Shown here: positions 16,376 through 24,391 of the stretch, one piece after another | Position numbering within the stretch: the first letter of the stretch is position 1 | How the letters are laid out: each line of letters starts with the position of its first letter | DNA from: a virus | Direction: 5' to 3' (one strand) | IMG/VR virus record: IMGVR_UViG_3300030099_006646 | Location: 1-64,000 of that record | DNA length: 64,000 bases | The notes under the pieces: generated by a model | The model's input: only the letters and a program-made list of their open reading frames with translations | Database searches by the model: none | Told to the model about the DNA's origin: nothing | Translations under genes and position numbers: made by a program

Positions 16376-17260
16376 ATGAAAGAGTGTAGTTGGAAAAAAT
16401 TAGGAATGATCTATAGAGTAGACAACGACCATCCTTGTTTGCTCACTCACGCTTCAAATCCCCTCGCTTGTCATTTGAATGATGATATATATAGAATATT
16501 TTATTCTGGCAGGGATAGTGAGAACAGGTCCTCTATTTCTTATGTTGATTATGATGTTGAACAAAGAAAGATTGTAAATGACTATAAAACTCCTATTGCA
16601 ACGCCTAAAGAAAGTACTTTCTATTCTCACGGAATAACAATAGGAAATTGCTGGAAACAGAACGGTGATGATTATATTGGATTTATGGGATGGCAACAAA
16701 AAAAAGGTCACCACTGGCGAGGAGATATTGGAAGAGTAAATTTAAGAACAAAAGAAATATCTATGCTTTTGGGCACTAACGAAGAAGACAAAGTTAGCCT
16801 ATCTTATCCTCACATTATTCATGAAAATGGGCTGTATAAGATGTGGTATGGCTCTACAATAAGCTGGACGTCTGTCAATGGAGAAATGGTTCACGTTATA
16901 AAGTACGCCACATCTAAAGATTGTGAAACTTGGGACTTTAAAGGTGTAGCAATACCTTATGAAATAGGCAAAGCGCAAGCCTTCTCTAAGCCATCCGTTT
17001 ATAAAGATGCAGATGGATATCATATGTGGTTTTCTTACAGATCAGGCGATGGTACACCATATAGAATTGGATATGCTTTTAGTAAAGATGGAGAAGACTG
17101 GTCTATGAAACAAAGTAATTTAAACATTTCTGCTAAAGGATGGGATAAAAATATGATATGCTATCCTCATGTTTTCAAGCACAAGGAAAGCTTATACATG
17201 CTTTATAATGGAGACAAATATGGCATCGCTGGTTTTGGACTAGCCAAGAAACATTATTGA
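16376..17260 (+). CDS. Five-bladed beta-propeller glycosidase-like protein
   Basis: A 294-residue protein with the repeating blade pattern of GH43/GH32/GH130-type propellers: RIFYSGRDSENRSSISYVDYD, YKMWYGSTISW, YHMWFSYRSGDGTPYRIGYAFSKDGEDW and LYMLYNGD. There is no signal peptide, so it is intracellular. Proteins of this fold occur in O-antigen loci beside WbqC and methyltransferases, where they may act as glycoside phosphorylases or non-catalytic sugar binders. Candidate acidic residues lie in ASNPLACHLND and SGRDSE, but no catalytic set is certain. It starts 1 base after the acyltransferase stop. Confidence 0.68.
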   Translation: MKECSWKKLGMIYRVDNDHPCLLTHASNPLACHLNDDIYRIFYSGRDSENRSSISYVDYDVEQRKIVNDYKTPIATPKESTFYSHGITIGNCWKQNGDDYIGFMGWQQKKGHHWRGDIGRVNLRTKEISMLLGTNEEDKVSLSYPHIIHENGLYKMWYGSTISWTSVNGEMVHVIKYATSKDCETWDFKGVAIPYEIGKAQAFSKPSVYKDADGYHMWFSYRSGDGTPYRIGYAFSKDGEDWSMKQSNLNISAKGWDKNMICYPHVFKHKESLYMLYNGDKYGIAGFGLAKKHY

Positions 17261-17267
17261 GGAATTT

Positions 17268-18110
17268 ATGATAGATTATGAAGCTAAAAGAGCAACATTA
17301 GAACTTATAAACAACATCACAGATGACGCCGAAATCGCGGCACAAGCAGATATTCTTGTTTTTTCTGAAAATAAGGATGTGATCACTAACCCCTATGATT
17401 ACGATCCCTCCGATGTGATAAATACTTTATCTGAACTTAAAGGGGATATAGATTACTTAGAGGTCGGAGTCGATCAGGGTCTCACATTTAATAATGTCAA
17501 CAATACTAATATAAAACATGGAGTCGATCCTTATGGAGCATCAGAAAACATTACACATAGAATGACTTCTCAAATGTTTTTTACAATGAATAGGCGCTTT
17601 TTTAATAACAAGTATGATGTTATTTTTTTAGATGGAATGCATCTAACAGAATTTTTAAATTATGAAATTTTTGAAAGCTTGAATATACTAAAAGATGACG
17701 GCATTATTTTATTGCATGATACGTGCCCATTCAAAGAATCTGCCCAAGCTATACTGAGAGAAGATTTTGATAATATTTTGAGAGATGTTATTTCTGCCGA
17801 CGAGAAAGAACGAATGTCGTGGCATGAAAATACAGCGAAAAATGAACCAACAGGATACAACGGAGATGTCTGGAAAAGCGTTGCTAAATTTAGAAACATC
17901 ACTGACCATACTATATTCTCTATTCCAAACGCCTGTATGAGTGTAATCATTCCAGAAAATATTAAAGCATTCAAAAAGCCACCGCTAAGGTTCTCATCTG
18001 ATATTAGCAATTTGTCTTGGATTGATTATTACCAAAATTTTGAAGTAATAATGAATCCTGTTTCAATGCAGTATTTTATAGAACATATTTCTGACTGGAT
18101 AAAGAGGTAA
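17268..18110 (+). CDS. Class I SAM-dependent methyltransferase (Methyltransf_24-like)
   Basis: A 280-residue Rossmann methyltransferase. DYLEVGVDQGLTF is motif I, HGVDPYG marks the end of strand 2, and YDVIFLDGMHLTEFLNYEIFESLNILKDDGIILLHDTCP is the typical Methyltransf_24 core. About 60 residues precede motif I. A TGAGGAA ribosome site lies 7 bases before ATG. It is a second methyltransferase of the same broad type as the one at 15065, but sequence and domain lengths differ, so recent duplication is unlikely. It presumably methylates a sugar hydroxyl or amine in the same glycan. Confidence 0.72.
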   Translation: MIDYEAKRATLELINNITDDAEIAAQADILVFSENKDVITNPYDYDPSDVINTLSELKGDIDYLEVGVDQGLTFNNVNNTNIKHGVDPYGASENITHRMTSQMFFTMNRRFFNNKYDVIFLDGMHLTEFLNYEIFESLNILKDDGIILLHDTCPFKESAQAILREDFDNILRDVISADEKERMSWHENTAKNEPTGYNGDVWKSVAKFRNITDHTIFSIPNACMSVIIPENIKAFKKPPLRFSSDISNLSWIDYYQNFEVIMNPVSMQYFIEHISDWIKR

Positions 18111-18114
18111 AATA

Positions 18115-18738
18115 ATGTTACACAATCCTTACAAAATAGTACAAATGTTTGAAGAAGAAATGGCGCACTACACAGGAGCGCCTTTTGCTGTTTCAATGAA
18201 CAGTTGCACAAATGCCTTATTCCTTGCTTGCAAGTGGATGGATGTAAAAGATAAAGAAGTTATTATTCCTAAAAGAACTTACCTGTCTCCTCCACAATCC
18301 ATCACGCAAGCAGGAGGTAAGTTAGTATTTGAAGACATTGAGTGGGAAGGAATCTACCAACTAAAGCCATTTCCAATCTATGATGCAGCCAAGCGCTTAA
18401 CCTCCAACATGTACATCCCAGGATCGTTTATGTGCCTAAGTTTTCATATCAAGAAACACCTTAAGATCGGCAAGGGTGGTATGATCCTGTGTGACGACGA
18501 AAAAGCCGTTAAATGGCTAAAAGCTAGACGCTATGAAGGTCGTACAGATGGACTTAAATATCATGAAGACATGATTGATGAAGAAGGGTGGAATATGTAC
18601 ATGACACCTGAACAAGCAGCACGAGGCTTAACTCTTATGCAGAACTATCCCGAGCACATGCCAGATATTCCAGAGAACCCACCTTACAGAGACTTGACAG
18701 AATTTGATTTATTTAAAAACATTGAGGTAAGGAAATAA
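18115..18738 (+). CDS. Half-length DegT/DnrJ/EryC1/StrS-type PLP enzyme
   Basis: A 207-residue protein that aligns with the large domain of DegT-family sugar aminotransferases, which are normally about 370 residues. Visible are MNSCTNALFLACK (phosphate cup), IPIYDAAKR-like FPIYDAAKR with Asp90, and the PLP-lysine block SFHIKKHLKIGKGGMI with Lys114 at the SFHxxK position. The usual C-terminal small domain is absent: the frame ends soon after RGLTLMQNYPEH, with a clean stop and no remnant downstream. It would transfer an amino group to a keto-sugar if active, but it may need a partner or have another role. AAGAGG precedes the ATG. Confidence 0.75.
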   Translation: MLHNPYKIVQMFEEEMAHYTGAPFAVSMNSCTNALFLACKWMDVKDKEVIIPKRTYLSPPQSITQAGGKLVFEDIEWEGIYQLKPFPIYDAAKRLTSNMYIPGSFMCLSFHIKKHLKIGKGGMILCDDEKAVKWLKARRYEGRTDGLKYHEDMIDEEGWNMYMTPEQAARGLTLMQNYPEHMPDIPENPPYRDLTEFDLFKNIEVRK

Positions 18739-18744
18739 AATTTT

Positions 18745-19500
18745 ATGAGCAAGATAGCATTGGTAGTAAATACAATAAGCAGTAATAAAGACATATGGGA
18801 TATGTTTTTCGACCAGATTGATAGACACATCTCAGATTCTTTTTTTTCAAGCAAATATATTTTTGTAGATGATTCTGGCGATCCTCTACCAGATGGGTAT
18901 AAAGTTATCAACTATGATACAACAAAGAAGTATAGAGATCAATTTTTGAGCGGCATAAAACATGTTGAAGAAGAGTATTGCATTTATATATCTGAAGATT
19001 ATATTTTGTATGAGGATGTTAAAGAAGACATAATACTAGATTATCAAAAAATATTAGATACAGTCCCAAGTTTTTCTTTTATAAGGTTTTTGAAAGGTGG
19101 TATTGCAAACATACATTACCCCAACTTTTTATGCAGGAAAGACCTGTTTGAAATGCACAATTCAATTCCATATTTTTATACAAATCAAGCAGCCTTGTGG
19201 AGGACGAGAGATTTAGAAAAAATTCACCAACATGGTCCCAACCTACACATCGCAAATAAAGATTACGAGAACTCTTTTGAATGGCAAGCTACAAAAACCT
19301 GTCAAGAGTTAGATATAAGAGGTGCCTTTTGTTATCACGGAGAATCAAAAAGAGGAGAGTATCATTATGATTGTCATGTATTTCCTCATATAGCGACTGC
19401 TCTTGTAAAAGGAAAATGGAACTTAAAAGAGTATGCAGAAGAGTTATCCCCTCTTATAAAAAAATATTCTATAGATGTGAACGAGAGAGGTACTCATTAA
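18745..19500 (+). CDS. Putative GT-A-like glycosyltransferase
   Basis: A 251-residue soluble protein. It opens with IALVVNTISSNKDIWDMFF, a beta-strand start like GT2 enzymes, and has IFVDDSGDPLPDGYKVINYD. YISEDYILYEDV at about residues 82-93 could provide the metal-binding acidic pair of a GT-A fold. A tryptophan-containing acceptor region follows (NQAALWRTRDL; SFEWQATKTCQEL). These are weak, fold-level signals, and I see no exact family. TAAGGA lies 11 bases before the ATG. The position between a DegT-like enzyme and a C-methyltransferase supports a glycan role. Confidence 0.5.
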   Translation: MSKIALVVNTISSNKDIWDMFFDQIDRHISDSFFSSKYIFVDDSGDPLPDGYKVINYDTTKKYRDQFLSGIKHVEEEYCIYISEDYILYEDVKEDIILDYQKILDTVPSFSFIRFLKGGIANIHYPNFLCRKDLFEMHNSIPYFYTNQAALWRTRDLEKIHQHGPNLHIANKDYENSFEWQATKTCQELDIRGAFCYHGESKRGEYHYDCHVFPHIATALVKGKWNLKEYAEELSPLIKKYSIDVNERGTH

Positions 19501-19515
19501 TACAGGAGACATAAT

Positions 19516-20724
19516 ATGAAATGTAGAGGATGCGGATCAGAAAATATAAATCTAGTATTAGATCTTGGAGAACAACCTTGGTGTAATGATTTTCTTACAG
19601 AGGATAAGATTGGTAAAGAAGATAAATATCCTTTGCGCTTGTGCTATTGTGAAGACTGTGAACTTTTACAACTTGACCATACTGTTCCAAAAGAAACAAT
19701 GTTTGCAGATCATCAGTATCTCTCTGGAATGACCACTACTTTAGTAAATCATTTTTATGAAGTGGCTGAAGAAAATGTCAATCAGTTTGACATGCAGGCT
19801 GACGATCTTGTAGTTGACATTGGAGGAAATGACGGTAGCCAACTTTTACAATATAAAAAGGCTGGTGTTAGCAACGTAATCAATGTAGAGTCTGCTAAGA
19901 GAGTATCTAGAATCTCTAGAGATGCTGGTGTAAAGACCATTAATGAATTCTTCAATGAAGATTGCGCCCGCCGCCACTTGGGAGAAAAATCAGTTAAGCT
20001 TTACAATGCTTCTGGTGTATTCTTCCACTTAGAAGAGTTGCACAGTGTTATTAAGGGTATTAAATACTCCCTTAGAGATGATGGAGTTTTAATCGTTCAG
20101 TTTATGTATGCTGGTGCAATGATTGAAAATGGAAACTTTGATACAATATACCACGAGCATCTATGTTATTATACTATTAGAAGTTTGAACAACCTTCTTA
20201 AACCATATGGAATGGAGATCTTTGATGCCTATGCCTCTGACATCCATAGCGGCTCTATTATAGCCAAGATTTGTCACGATAATAGCGACTTAAATGCAAA
20301 GACCGATAGGTTTTTAGCTTTGTTAGAGAAAGATAAAGAGTACACAATCCAGAGAACTTTAGAGTTTGCAGAAACCGTAAAACAAAACAGAAATGCACTA
20401 AGAGATCTTTTGGTTGATATTAAAAACAATAATGAAAGCGTCTATGTTTATGGAGCCCCAGCCAAAGGAAATACTTTATTAAATTATTTTGACATCGACA
20501 AGACGCTTGTGGATAAAGCAGTAGAAATCAATCCAATGAAAATTGGTCATTACTTACCTCAATCGCACATACCTATTTGTCAAGAAACAAAGGATGATAT
20601 ACCAGATTATTATCTTCTTTTATCTCATAATTTTGCAAAAGAAATTATAAATAAGAATCAAGACATTATTTCCCAAGGTGTCAAGTTTATCATCCCTTTT
20701 CCTAAGCTTGAGGTGATTGGTTGA
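19516..20724 (+). CDS. NDP-sugar C-methyltransferase
   Basis: A 402-residue three-part methyltransferase of the type that C-methylates NDP-keto-sugars (Methyltransf_13/12/14 architecture, as in TylC3-like enzymes). The N-terminal zinc site has Cys3 and Cys6 (CRGCGS) and a second set Cys43/45/48 (LCYCEDC), around LDLGEQPWCNDF. The SAM domain has VDIGGNDGSQLL, and IYHEHLCYYTIRSLNNLL is the hallmark catalytic block. The C-terminal domain (VYVYGAPAKGNTLLNYF) is complete. It implies a branched-chain sugar. AGGAG lies upstream. The stop overlaps the next TTG start. Confidence 0.87.
   Translation: MKCRGCGSENINLVLDLGEQPWCNDFLTEDKIGKEDKYPLRLCYCEDCELLQLDHTVPKETMFADHQYLSGMTTTLVNHFYEVAEENVNQFDMQADDLVVDIGGNDGSQLLQYKKAGVSNVINVESAKRVSRISRDAGVKTINEFFNEDCARRHLGEKSVKLYNASGVFFHLEELHSVIKGIKYSLRDDGVLIVQFMYAGAMIENGNFDTIYHEHLCYYTIRSLNNLLKPYGMEIFDAYASDIHSGSIIAKICHDNSDLNAKTDRFLALLEKDKEYTIQRTLEFAETVKQNRNALRDLLVDIKNNNESVYVYGAPAKGNTLLNYFDIDKTLVDKAVEINPMKIGHYLPQSHIPICQETKDDIPDYYLLLSHNFAKEIINKNQDIISQGVKFIIPFPKLEVIG
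20710..20716 (+). promoter_or_regulatory. Ribosome binding site supporting a TTG start
   Basis: GAGGTGA, with GAGG 7 bases before TTG 20721. There is no nearby in-frame ATG, and the TTG places the Rossmann motif at residue 7. Confidence 0.5.
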
Positions 20725-21632
20725 AGGTTTTAGTAACAGGAGCAACGGGTTTTCTTGGCAGACACCTAACACCAAAGCTAGATACGCTCGGATGGGACAT
20801 ATATTTTTCAAACACTAGAACAGCAAATCTTAATGATATTAATAACTTAAATCTTTTTAAAGACATTAAATTTGATTATATCTTTCACTTAGCGGCAGTG
20901 ACTAAAGCAGGAGATTATTGTTTAAAACACCCAGGCGACCAGTGGCTTAAAAACCAGATTATTAATACTAATATTCTAACCTACTGGGTTCAAAATCAAC
21001 CTCAAGCTAAGATGATTTGCATGGGTACAAGTTGTTCATATACACCAGATATATTTATGACCGAAGACAACTATCTTATTGGTGAACCAGATAAAGGTCT
21101 TTACACCTACGCCATGACCAAGAGAATGCTTCTTGTCGGGCTTCAATCTATTGAGAAAGAATATGGTTTGAAGTGGCTTTATTTTGTTCCTTCTACTTTA
21201 TATGGACCTGACTTTGAGCTAGACGATAATCATTTCATTTTTGATTTTATAAGAAACTGCTATAACGCAAAACATAATAATGAAGACTTTGTAATCTGGG
21301 GAACAGGAGAACAGAGAAGAGAGCTGATTTATGTAGAAGACGCTGTTGACGCTATGATAAATCTTTTAAATGAAGAGAATGAAGTTTTTAATCTAGGATC
21401 AGGAGTAGATAATTCTATAAATGAATTTGCAGAAAAAGTTTGTAAATGCTACAAGTATGATTATAATTTAGTGAAGCGTGATTTAACCAAGTACGTTGGA
21501 GTAAAAGAAAAGAAAATTGACACTACTAAAGTTGTAAAACATTTAGGAGATAAAGTTTTCTTAAAAACTTCCCTTGACAAAGGGCTTCAAAAAAGTGTAG
21601 AGTACTTTATAAAAGCAATGGAGACAAAATGA
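20721..21632 (+). CDS. GDP-L-fucose-synthase-like epimerase/reductase (extended SDR)
   Basis: A 303-residue NAD(P)-dependent SDR. GATGFLG (7-13) binds the cofactor, and Tyr130-x3-Lys134 is the SDR pair. The block MGTSCSYTPD keeps Cys105 and DDNHFIFDFIR keeps His171, matching the Cys/His acid-base pair that GDP-fucose synthase uses for epimerisation; Thr103 stands at the usual Ser. WGTGEQRRELIYVEDAVDA is the family's substrate-loop block. It should epimerise and reduce a GDP-4-keto-6-deoxy-sugar, possibly a heptose rather than mannose. No GDP-mannose 4,6-dehydratase is obvious in the window. It overlaps both neighbouring genes by 4 bases. Confidence 0.8.
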   Translation: MKVLVTGATGFLGRHLTPKLDTLGWDIYFSNTRTANLNDINNLNLFKDIKFDYIFHLAAVTKAGDYCLKHPGDQWLKNQIINTNILTYWVQNQPQAKMICMGTSCSYTPDIFMTEDNYLIGEPDKGLYTYAMTKRMLLVGLQSIEKEYGLKWLYFVPSTLYGPDFELDDNHFIFDFIRNCYNAKHNNEDFVIWGTGEQRRELIYVEDAVDAMINLLNEENEVFNLGSGVDNSINEFAEKVCKCYKYDYNLVKRDLTKYVGVKEKKIDTTKVVKHLGDKVFLKTSLDKGLQKSVEYFIKAMETK

Positions 21633-22030
21633 CTGATAGAAAATACTTACCAACCTTATCAGAGCTAATCGACCGCTTGTCGATCGTCCAGCTCAAAGAG
21701 GTGTTTATACCAGAACATAAAGAAGAATATTCACAGGAAATAAAAGATATTGTTCATGACATACAACTTTGTTTGAACGAAGGGAGTGAGATTACTGCTG
21801 AGACAATCCGAGCAATTGTTGTCTTGTCGCAAATGAACTTACATATTTGGCATAACGAATCTAACTATCGAAAAGGCATCAAGGATGGAAACAATCTTGA
21901 GCTTACTCACGGCATCAACGGAATTAGAAACACTGCTAAAAACAAGATTCAAGAGATTGTCGGAGGCAGAAAAGACTATAAGATTGACTGTCTAGCTGCT
22001 GAATTTAAAGACTGGGAAGTTAGTTGGTAA
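21629..22030 (+). CDS. Hypothetical protein of the sugar island
   Basis: A 133-residue, all-helical soluble protein starting MTDRKYLPTLSELIDRLSIVQ. The second half, with NLHIWHNESNYR, ends IRNTAKNKIQEIVGG and then KIDCLAAEF. The W-H-N-E and R-N pattern weakly recalls DUF4254 proteins found near LPS heptose genes, but I cannot confirm this. It starts by ATGA overlap with the SDR gene, and its stop shares a base with the heptose-kinase-like start, so it is translated with both. A helper role in heptose-type sugar synthesis is the simplest guess. Confidence 0.6.
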   Translation: MTDRKYLPTLSELIDRLSIVQLKEVFIPEHKEEYSQEIKDIVHDIQLCLNEGSEITAETIRAIVVLSQMNLHIWHNESNYRKGIKDGNNLELTHGINGIRNTAKNKIQEIVGGRKDYKIDCLAAEFKDWEVSW

Positions 22031-22773
22031 TGAAGGTGTTGATTGTAGGTGATGCATGTGAAGATGTGTATATCTATGGAGATTGCAATCGCCTTGCCCC
22101 TGAAGCTCCTGTGCCGGTCTTTGTTCCGCAAACTAATACATCTAATGGTGGCATGGCTTTGAACGTCTTTGCTAACCTTAAATCTCTTGGGTATGACTGC
22201 GATATACTTCACAATACTGAAGAGATTACAAAAACTAGATATGTTGATAAAAAAACTAATCATATTTTTTTACGTGTAGATACTGATGACAAAGAGCTTA
22301 ATCGCATCCAAGACGACAATCTTAATAAAGATTTTCTCAATCAGTATGATGCTATTGTTATATCAGATTATAACAAAGGTTTTCTTTCGGAAGAGGATAT
22401 AGAAAAAATTTGTTACAACCATCCTTTAACATTCATGGATACAAAAAAGAATCTTGGACGTTGGTCTAAAGATTGCACTTGGATTAAAATAAACGAAGAA
22501 GAATATCAAAAAACCTTTAATGAAATCAAACATTTAACTCATATTTTTGATGAGAAACTTATTGTCACTTTGAGTGAAAAAGGTTGTCGGTATAAGGGAG
22601 AAATATTCCCAGTAGACAAGGTAGAAATTAAAGATCTTAGTGGAGCAGGTGACACTTTTCTCGCAGGTCTTGTATGCAACTACTTAAACACTAATGACAT
22701 TAAGAAGGCGATAACTTTCGCCAATGAATGCGCTACCAAAGTAGTGCAAAGGAGAGGAGTAAATGTCGTTTAA
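22030..22773 (+). CDS. HldA-type (RfaE domain 1) PfkB-family sugar kinase
   Basis: A 247-residue PfkB kinase resembling the N-terminal domain of HldE/RfaE, which phosphorylates heptose-7-phosphate at C1. Evidence is VLIVGDACEDVYIYGDCNRLAPEAPVPVF at the start, NGGMALNVFANL, and the ATP/anion-hole block DLSGAGDTFLAGL with catalytic Asp208. The domain is about 70 residues shorter than usual. The ATG at 22030 overlaps the previous stop; an upstream TTG adds two residues. The matching nucleotidyltransferase domain is encoded separately at 23987, so the usual fused HldE is split. The exact sugar is not certain. Confidence 0.82.
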   Translation: MKVLIVGDACEDVYIYGDCNRLAPEAPVPVFVPQTNTSNGGMALNVFANLKSLGYDCDILHNTEEITKTRYVDKKTNHIFLRVDTDDKELNRIQDDNLNKDFLNQYDAIVISDYNKGFLSEEDIEKICYNHPLTFMDTKKNLGRWSKDCTWIKINEEEYQKTFNEIKHLTHIFDEKLIVTLSEKGCRYKGEIFPVDKVEIKDLSGAGDTFLAGLVCNYLNTNDIKKAITFANECATKVVQRRGVNVV

Positions 22774-23053
22774 AGAATATTATGAACACTATCTAACACT
22801 ACATCAAAACAAATGGAATCGAAGGTTGCACGTCCTTGGAAACACCGCTACCACTACATTCGTAACTCTTTGCGTTTTACATTCGCTTTGGTTTATGCTA
22901 TTATTAACGCCATTCATAGTTTATCCTTTTGCTTGGAGCGGGCACTTCTTCTTTGAGAAAAACAAGCCTGCTGCTTTTTCTAATCCTTTATGGGCTAAAG
23001 CAAGCGACTGGGTAATGCTAAAAGATATTCTAACAGGAAAAATAAGGTGGTAA
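22763..23053 (+). CDS. DUF962 / Mpo1-like membrane protein
   Basis: A 96-residue protein of the DUF962 family. It has an N-terminal HYLTLHQNKWNRRLHVLG block (His9, His14, His23), two hydrophobic segments around residues 28-57, and FAWSGHFFFEKNKPAAF, the family signature with further His. Yeast Mpo1 uses such histidines for iron-dependent alpha-oxidation of 2-hydroxy fatty acids. The phage role is unknown. AAAGGAGAGG precedes the ATG, and the gene overlaps the kinase by 11 bases. It sits inside a heptose module, so it could act on a lipid-linked glycan or lipid carrier. Confidence 0.78.
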   Translation: MSFKEYYEHYLTLHQNKWNRRLHVLGNTATTTFVTLCVLHSLWFMLLLTPFIVYPFAWSGHFFFEKNKPAAFSNPLWAKASDWVMLKDILTGKIRW

Positions 23054-23056
23054 CAA

Positions 23057-23986
23057 ATGGCTAATGTATTAATCACAGGCGGAGCAGGTTATATTGGAAG
23101 CGAGTTGGTTCAATTCCTATTGCCTGATCATAAAGTTACAGTTTTAGATAATCTTATGTATGACAGAGATTCTCTTTTAAGATACGTTTCAAATGAAAAC
23201 TTTGATTTTATCAGAGGAGATGTAAGAGACACAAAACTTTTTAAAAGTCTTTTGGATAAATCAGATATTATTATCCCTTTAGCTGCTCTTGTTGGGTTTC
23301 CTTTATGTGATAGAAGCCCTAGAGAAGCAGTTGAAATTAATTTTCAAGCCAACAACTGGCTTTCTAAAGCTAAGTCCAAAGATCAGATTGTTATTTATCC
23401 TTGCACAAATTCTGGTTACGGCAAAAGCGTAGATGGTTCCGTAGTCACTGAAAAATCGCCACTTAATCCCGTATCTTTATACGGCAAAACCAAGGTGGAT
23501 GCAGAGACTATTTTTAAAGAAACTGAAAACTGCGCTACTTTTCGTTTAGCTACAGTATGTGGACCATCCAGCAGAATGAGGACTGATCTTCTCGTAAATA
23601 ATTTTGTCCTTCGAGCACTTCGAGATAGAGTTTTAGTTCTTTACGAATGTGAATTTATGAGAAACTATGTTCACATTCATGATGTCTGCCGCTCGTTTAA
23701 GTTTTTGATTGACAACTGGAATGATTGTAAAAACGATACTTACAACCTCGGACACGATGCTATGAATATGAACAAGCTTCAACTAGCAGAAAAGATTGGC
23801 GAACATACTCCGCTTGAAATTATCAAGGCAGAGTTCACAAAAGATCCAGATGTAAGAGATTATATTGTGAGCAGTCAAAAGATCTACGACAAAGGATTCG
23901 AATGCTTGTATGATCTCGACACAAGCATTCAGCAACTTTTGAAGGCTTATAAGATTATTGACTCTCCTTGGTACGCGAACTACTAG
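23057..23986 (+). CDS. NAD-dependent nucleotide-sugar epimerase/dehydratase (extended SDR)
   Basis: A 309-residue extended SDR. GGAGYIG (8-14) is the NAD motif, VLDN follows strand 2, PLAALVG is strand 4, CTNSGYGKS carries the catalytic Ser/Thr position, and Tyr142-x3-Lys146 (LYGKTK) completes the triad. RNYVHIHDVCR and TYNLGHD are the usual late blocks. It resembles UDP-glucose 4-epimerase-like proteins. Because it lies between the heptose kinase and the nucleotidyltransferase, it may act on the activated heptose. The next start codon directly follows its stop. Confidence 0.82.
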   Translation: MANVLITGGAGYIGSELVQFLLPDHKVTVLDNLMYDRDSLLRYVSNENFDFIRGDVRDTKLFKSLLDKSDIIIPLAALVGFPLCDRSPREAVEINFQANNWLSKAKSKDQIVIYPCTNSGYGKSVDGSVVTEKSPLNPVSLYGKTKVDAETIFKETENCATFRLATVCGPSSRMRTDLLVNNFVLRALRDRVLVLYECEFMRNYVHIHDVCRSFKFLIDNWNDCKNDTYNLGHDAMNMNKLQLAEKIGEHTPLEIIKAEFTKDPDVRDYIVSSQKIYDKGFECLYDLDTSIQQLLKAYKIIDSPWYANY

Positions 23987-24391
23987 ATGAAAGTTATTTG
24001 GACTAATGGCTGTTTCGATATTCTTCATCGAGGACACGTAGAACTTTTTAAGTTTTGTAAATCACAAGGCGACTATCTTGTTGTTGGTATAGATACAGAC
24101 AGCCGCGTAAAAGAAAGTAAAGGACCCAGCCGTCCTTTCAACAGTCAAGAAGATCGTAAGTTTTTTCTTGAGGCAATCAAGTACATTGATAAGGTTGTGT
24201 TATTTTCAACCGACAACGAGCTAGGACAAAGGCTCGTTGAAAACAATGTAGACACAATGATTGTTGGTTCTGATTGGGAAGGCAAGATGGTCGTAGGGCA
24301 GGAAAAAGTTAACAAAGTTTTATTTTTTGATAGAATAGGAACATACTCTACCACAAACATTCTGGAGGCAAACAATGACGTATGTAGTTGA
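23987..24391 (+). CDS. HldE C-terminal-type (RfaE domain 2) nucleotidyltransferase
   Basis: A 134-residue cytidylyltransferase-fold enzyme. The start TNGCFDILHRGHVELF contains the HxGH motif (His14, His17). SKGPSRPFNSQEDR, VGSDWEGKMVVGQE and TYSTTNIL are the blocks of the HldE/RfaE2 domain that joins ATP to heptose-1-phosphate. The length equals the isolated domain. It abuts the SDR stop with no spacer and overlaps the HAD gene by 17 bases. With the kinase at 22030 and the phosphatase at 24375 it completes most of an NDP-heptose route; sedoheptulose-7-phosphate isomerase (GmhA) is not seen here. Confidence 0.85.
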   Translation: MKVIWTNGCFDILHRGHVELFKFCKSQGDYLVVGIDTDSRVKESKGPSRPFNSQEDRKFFLEAIKYIDKVVLFSTDNELGQRLVENNVDTMIVGSDWEGKMVVGQEKVNKVLFFDRIGTYSTTNILEANNDVCS

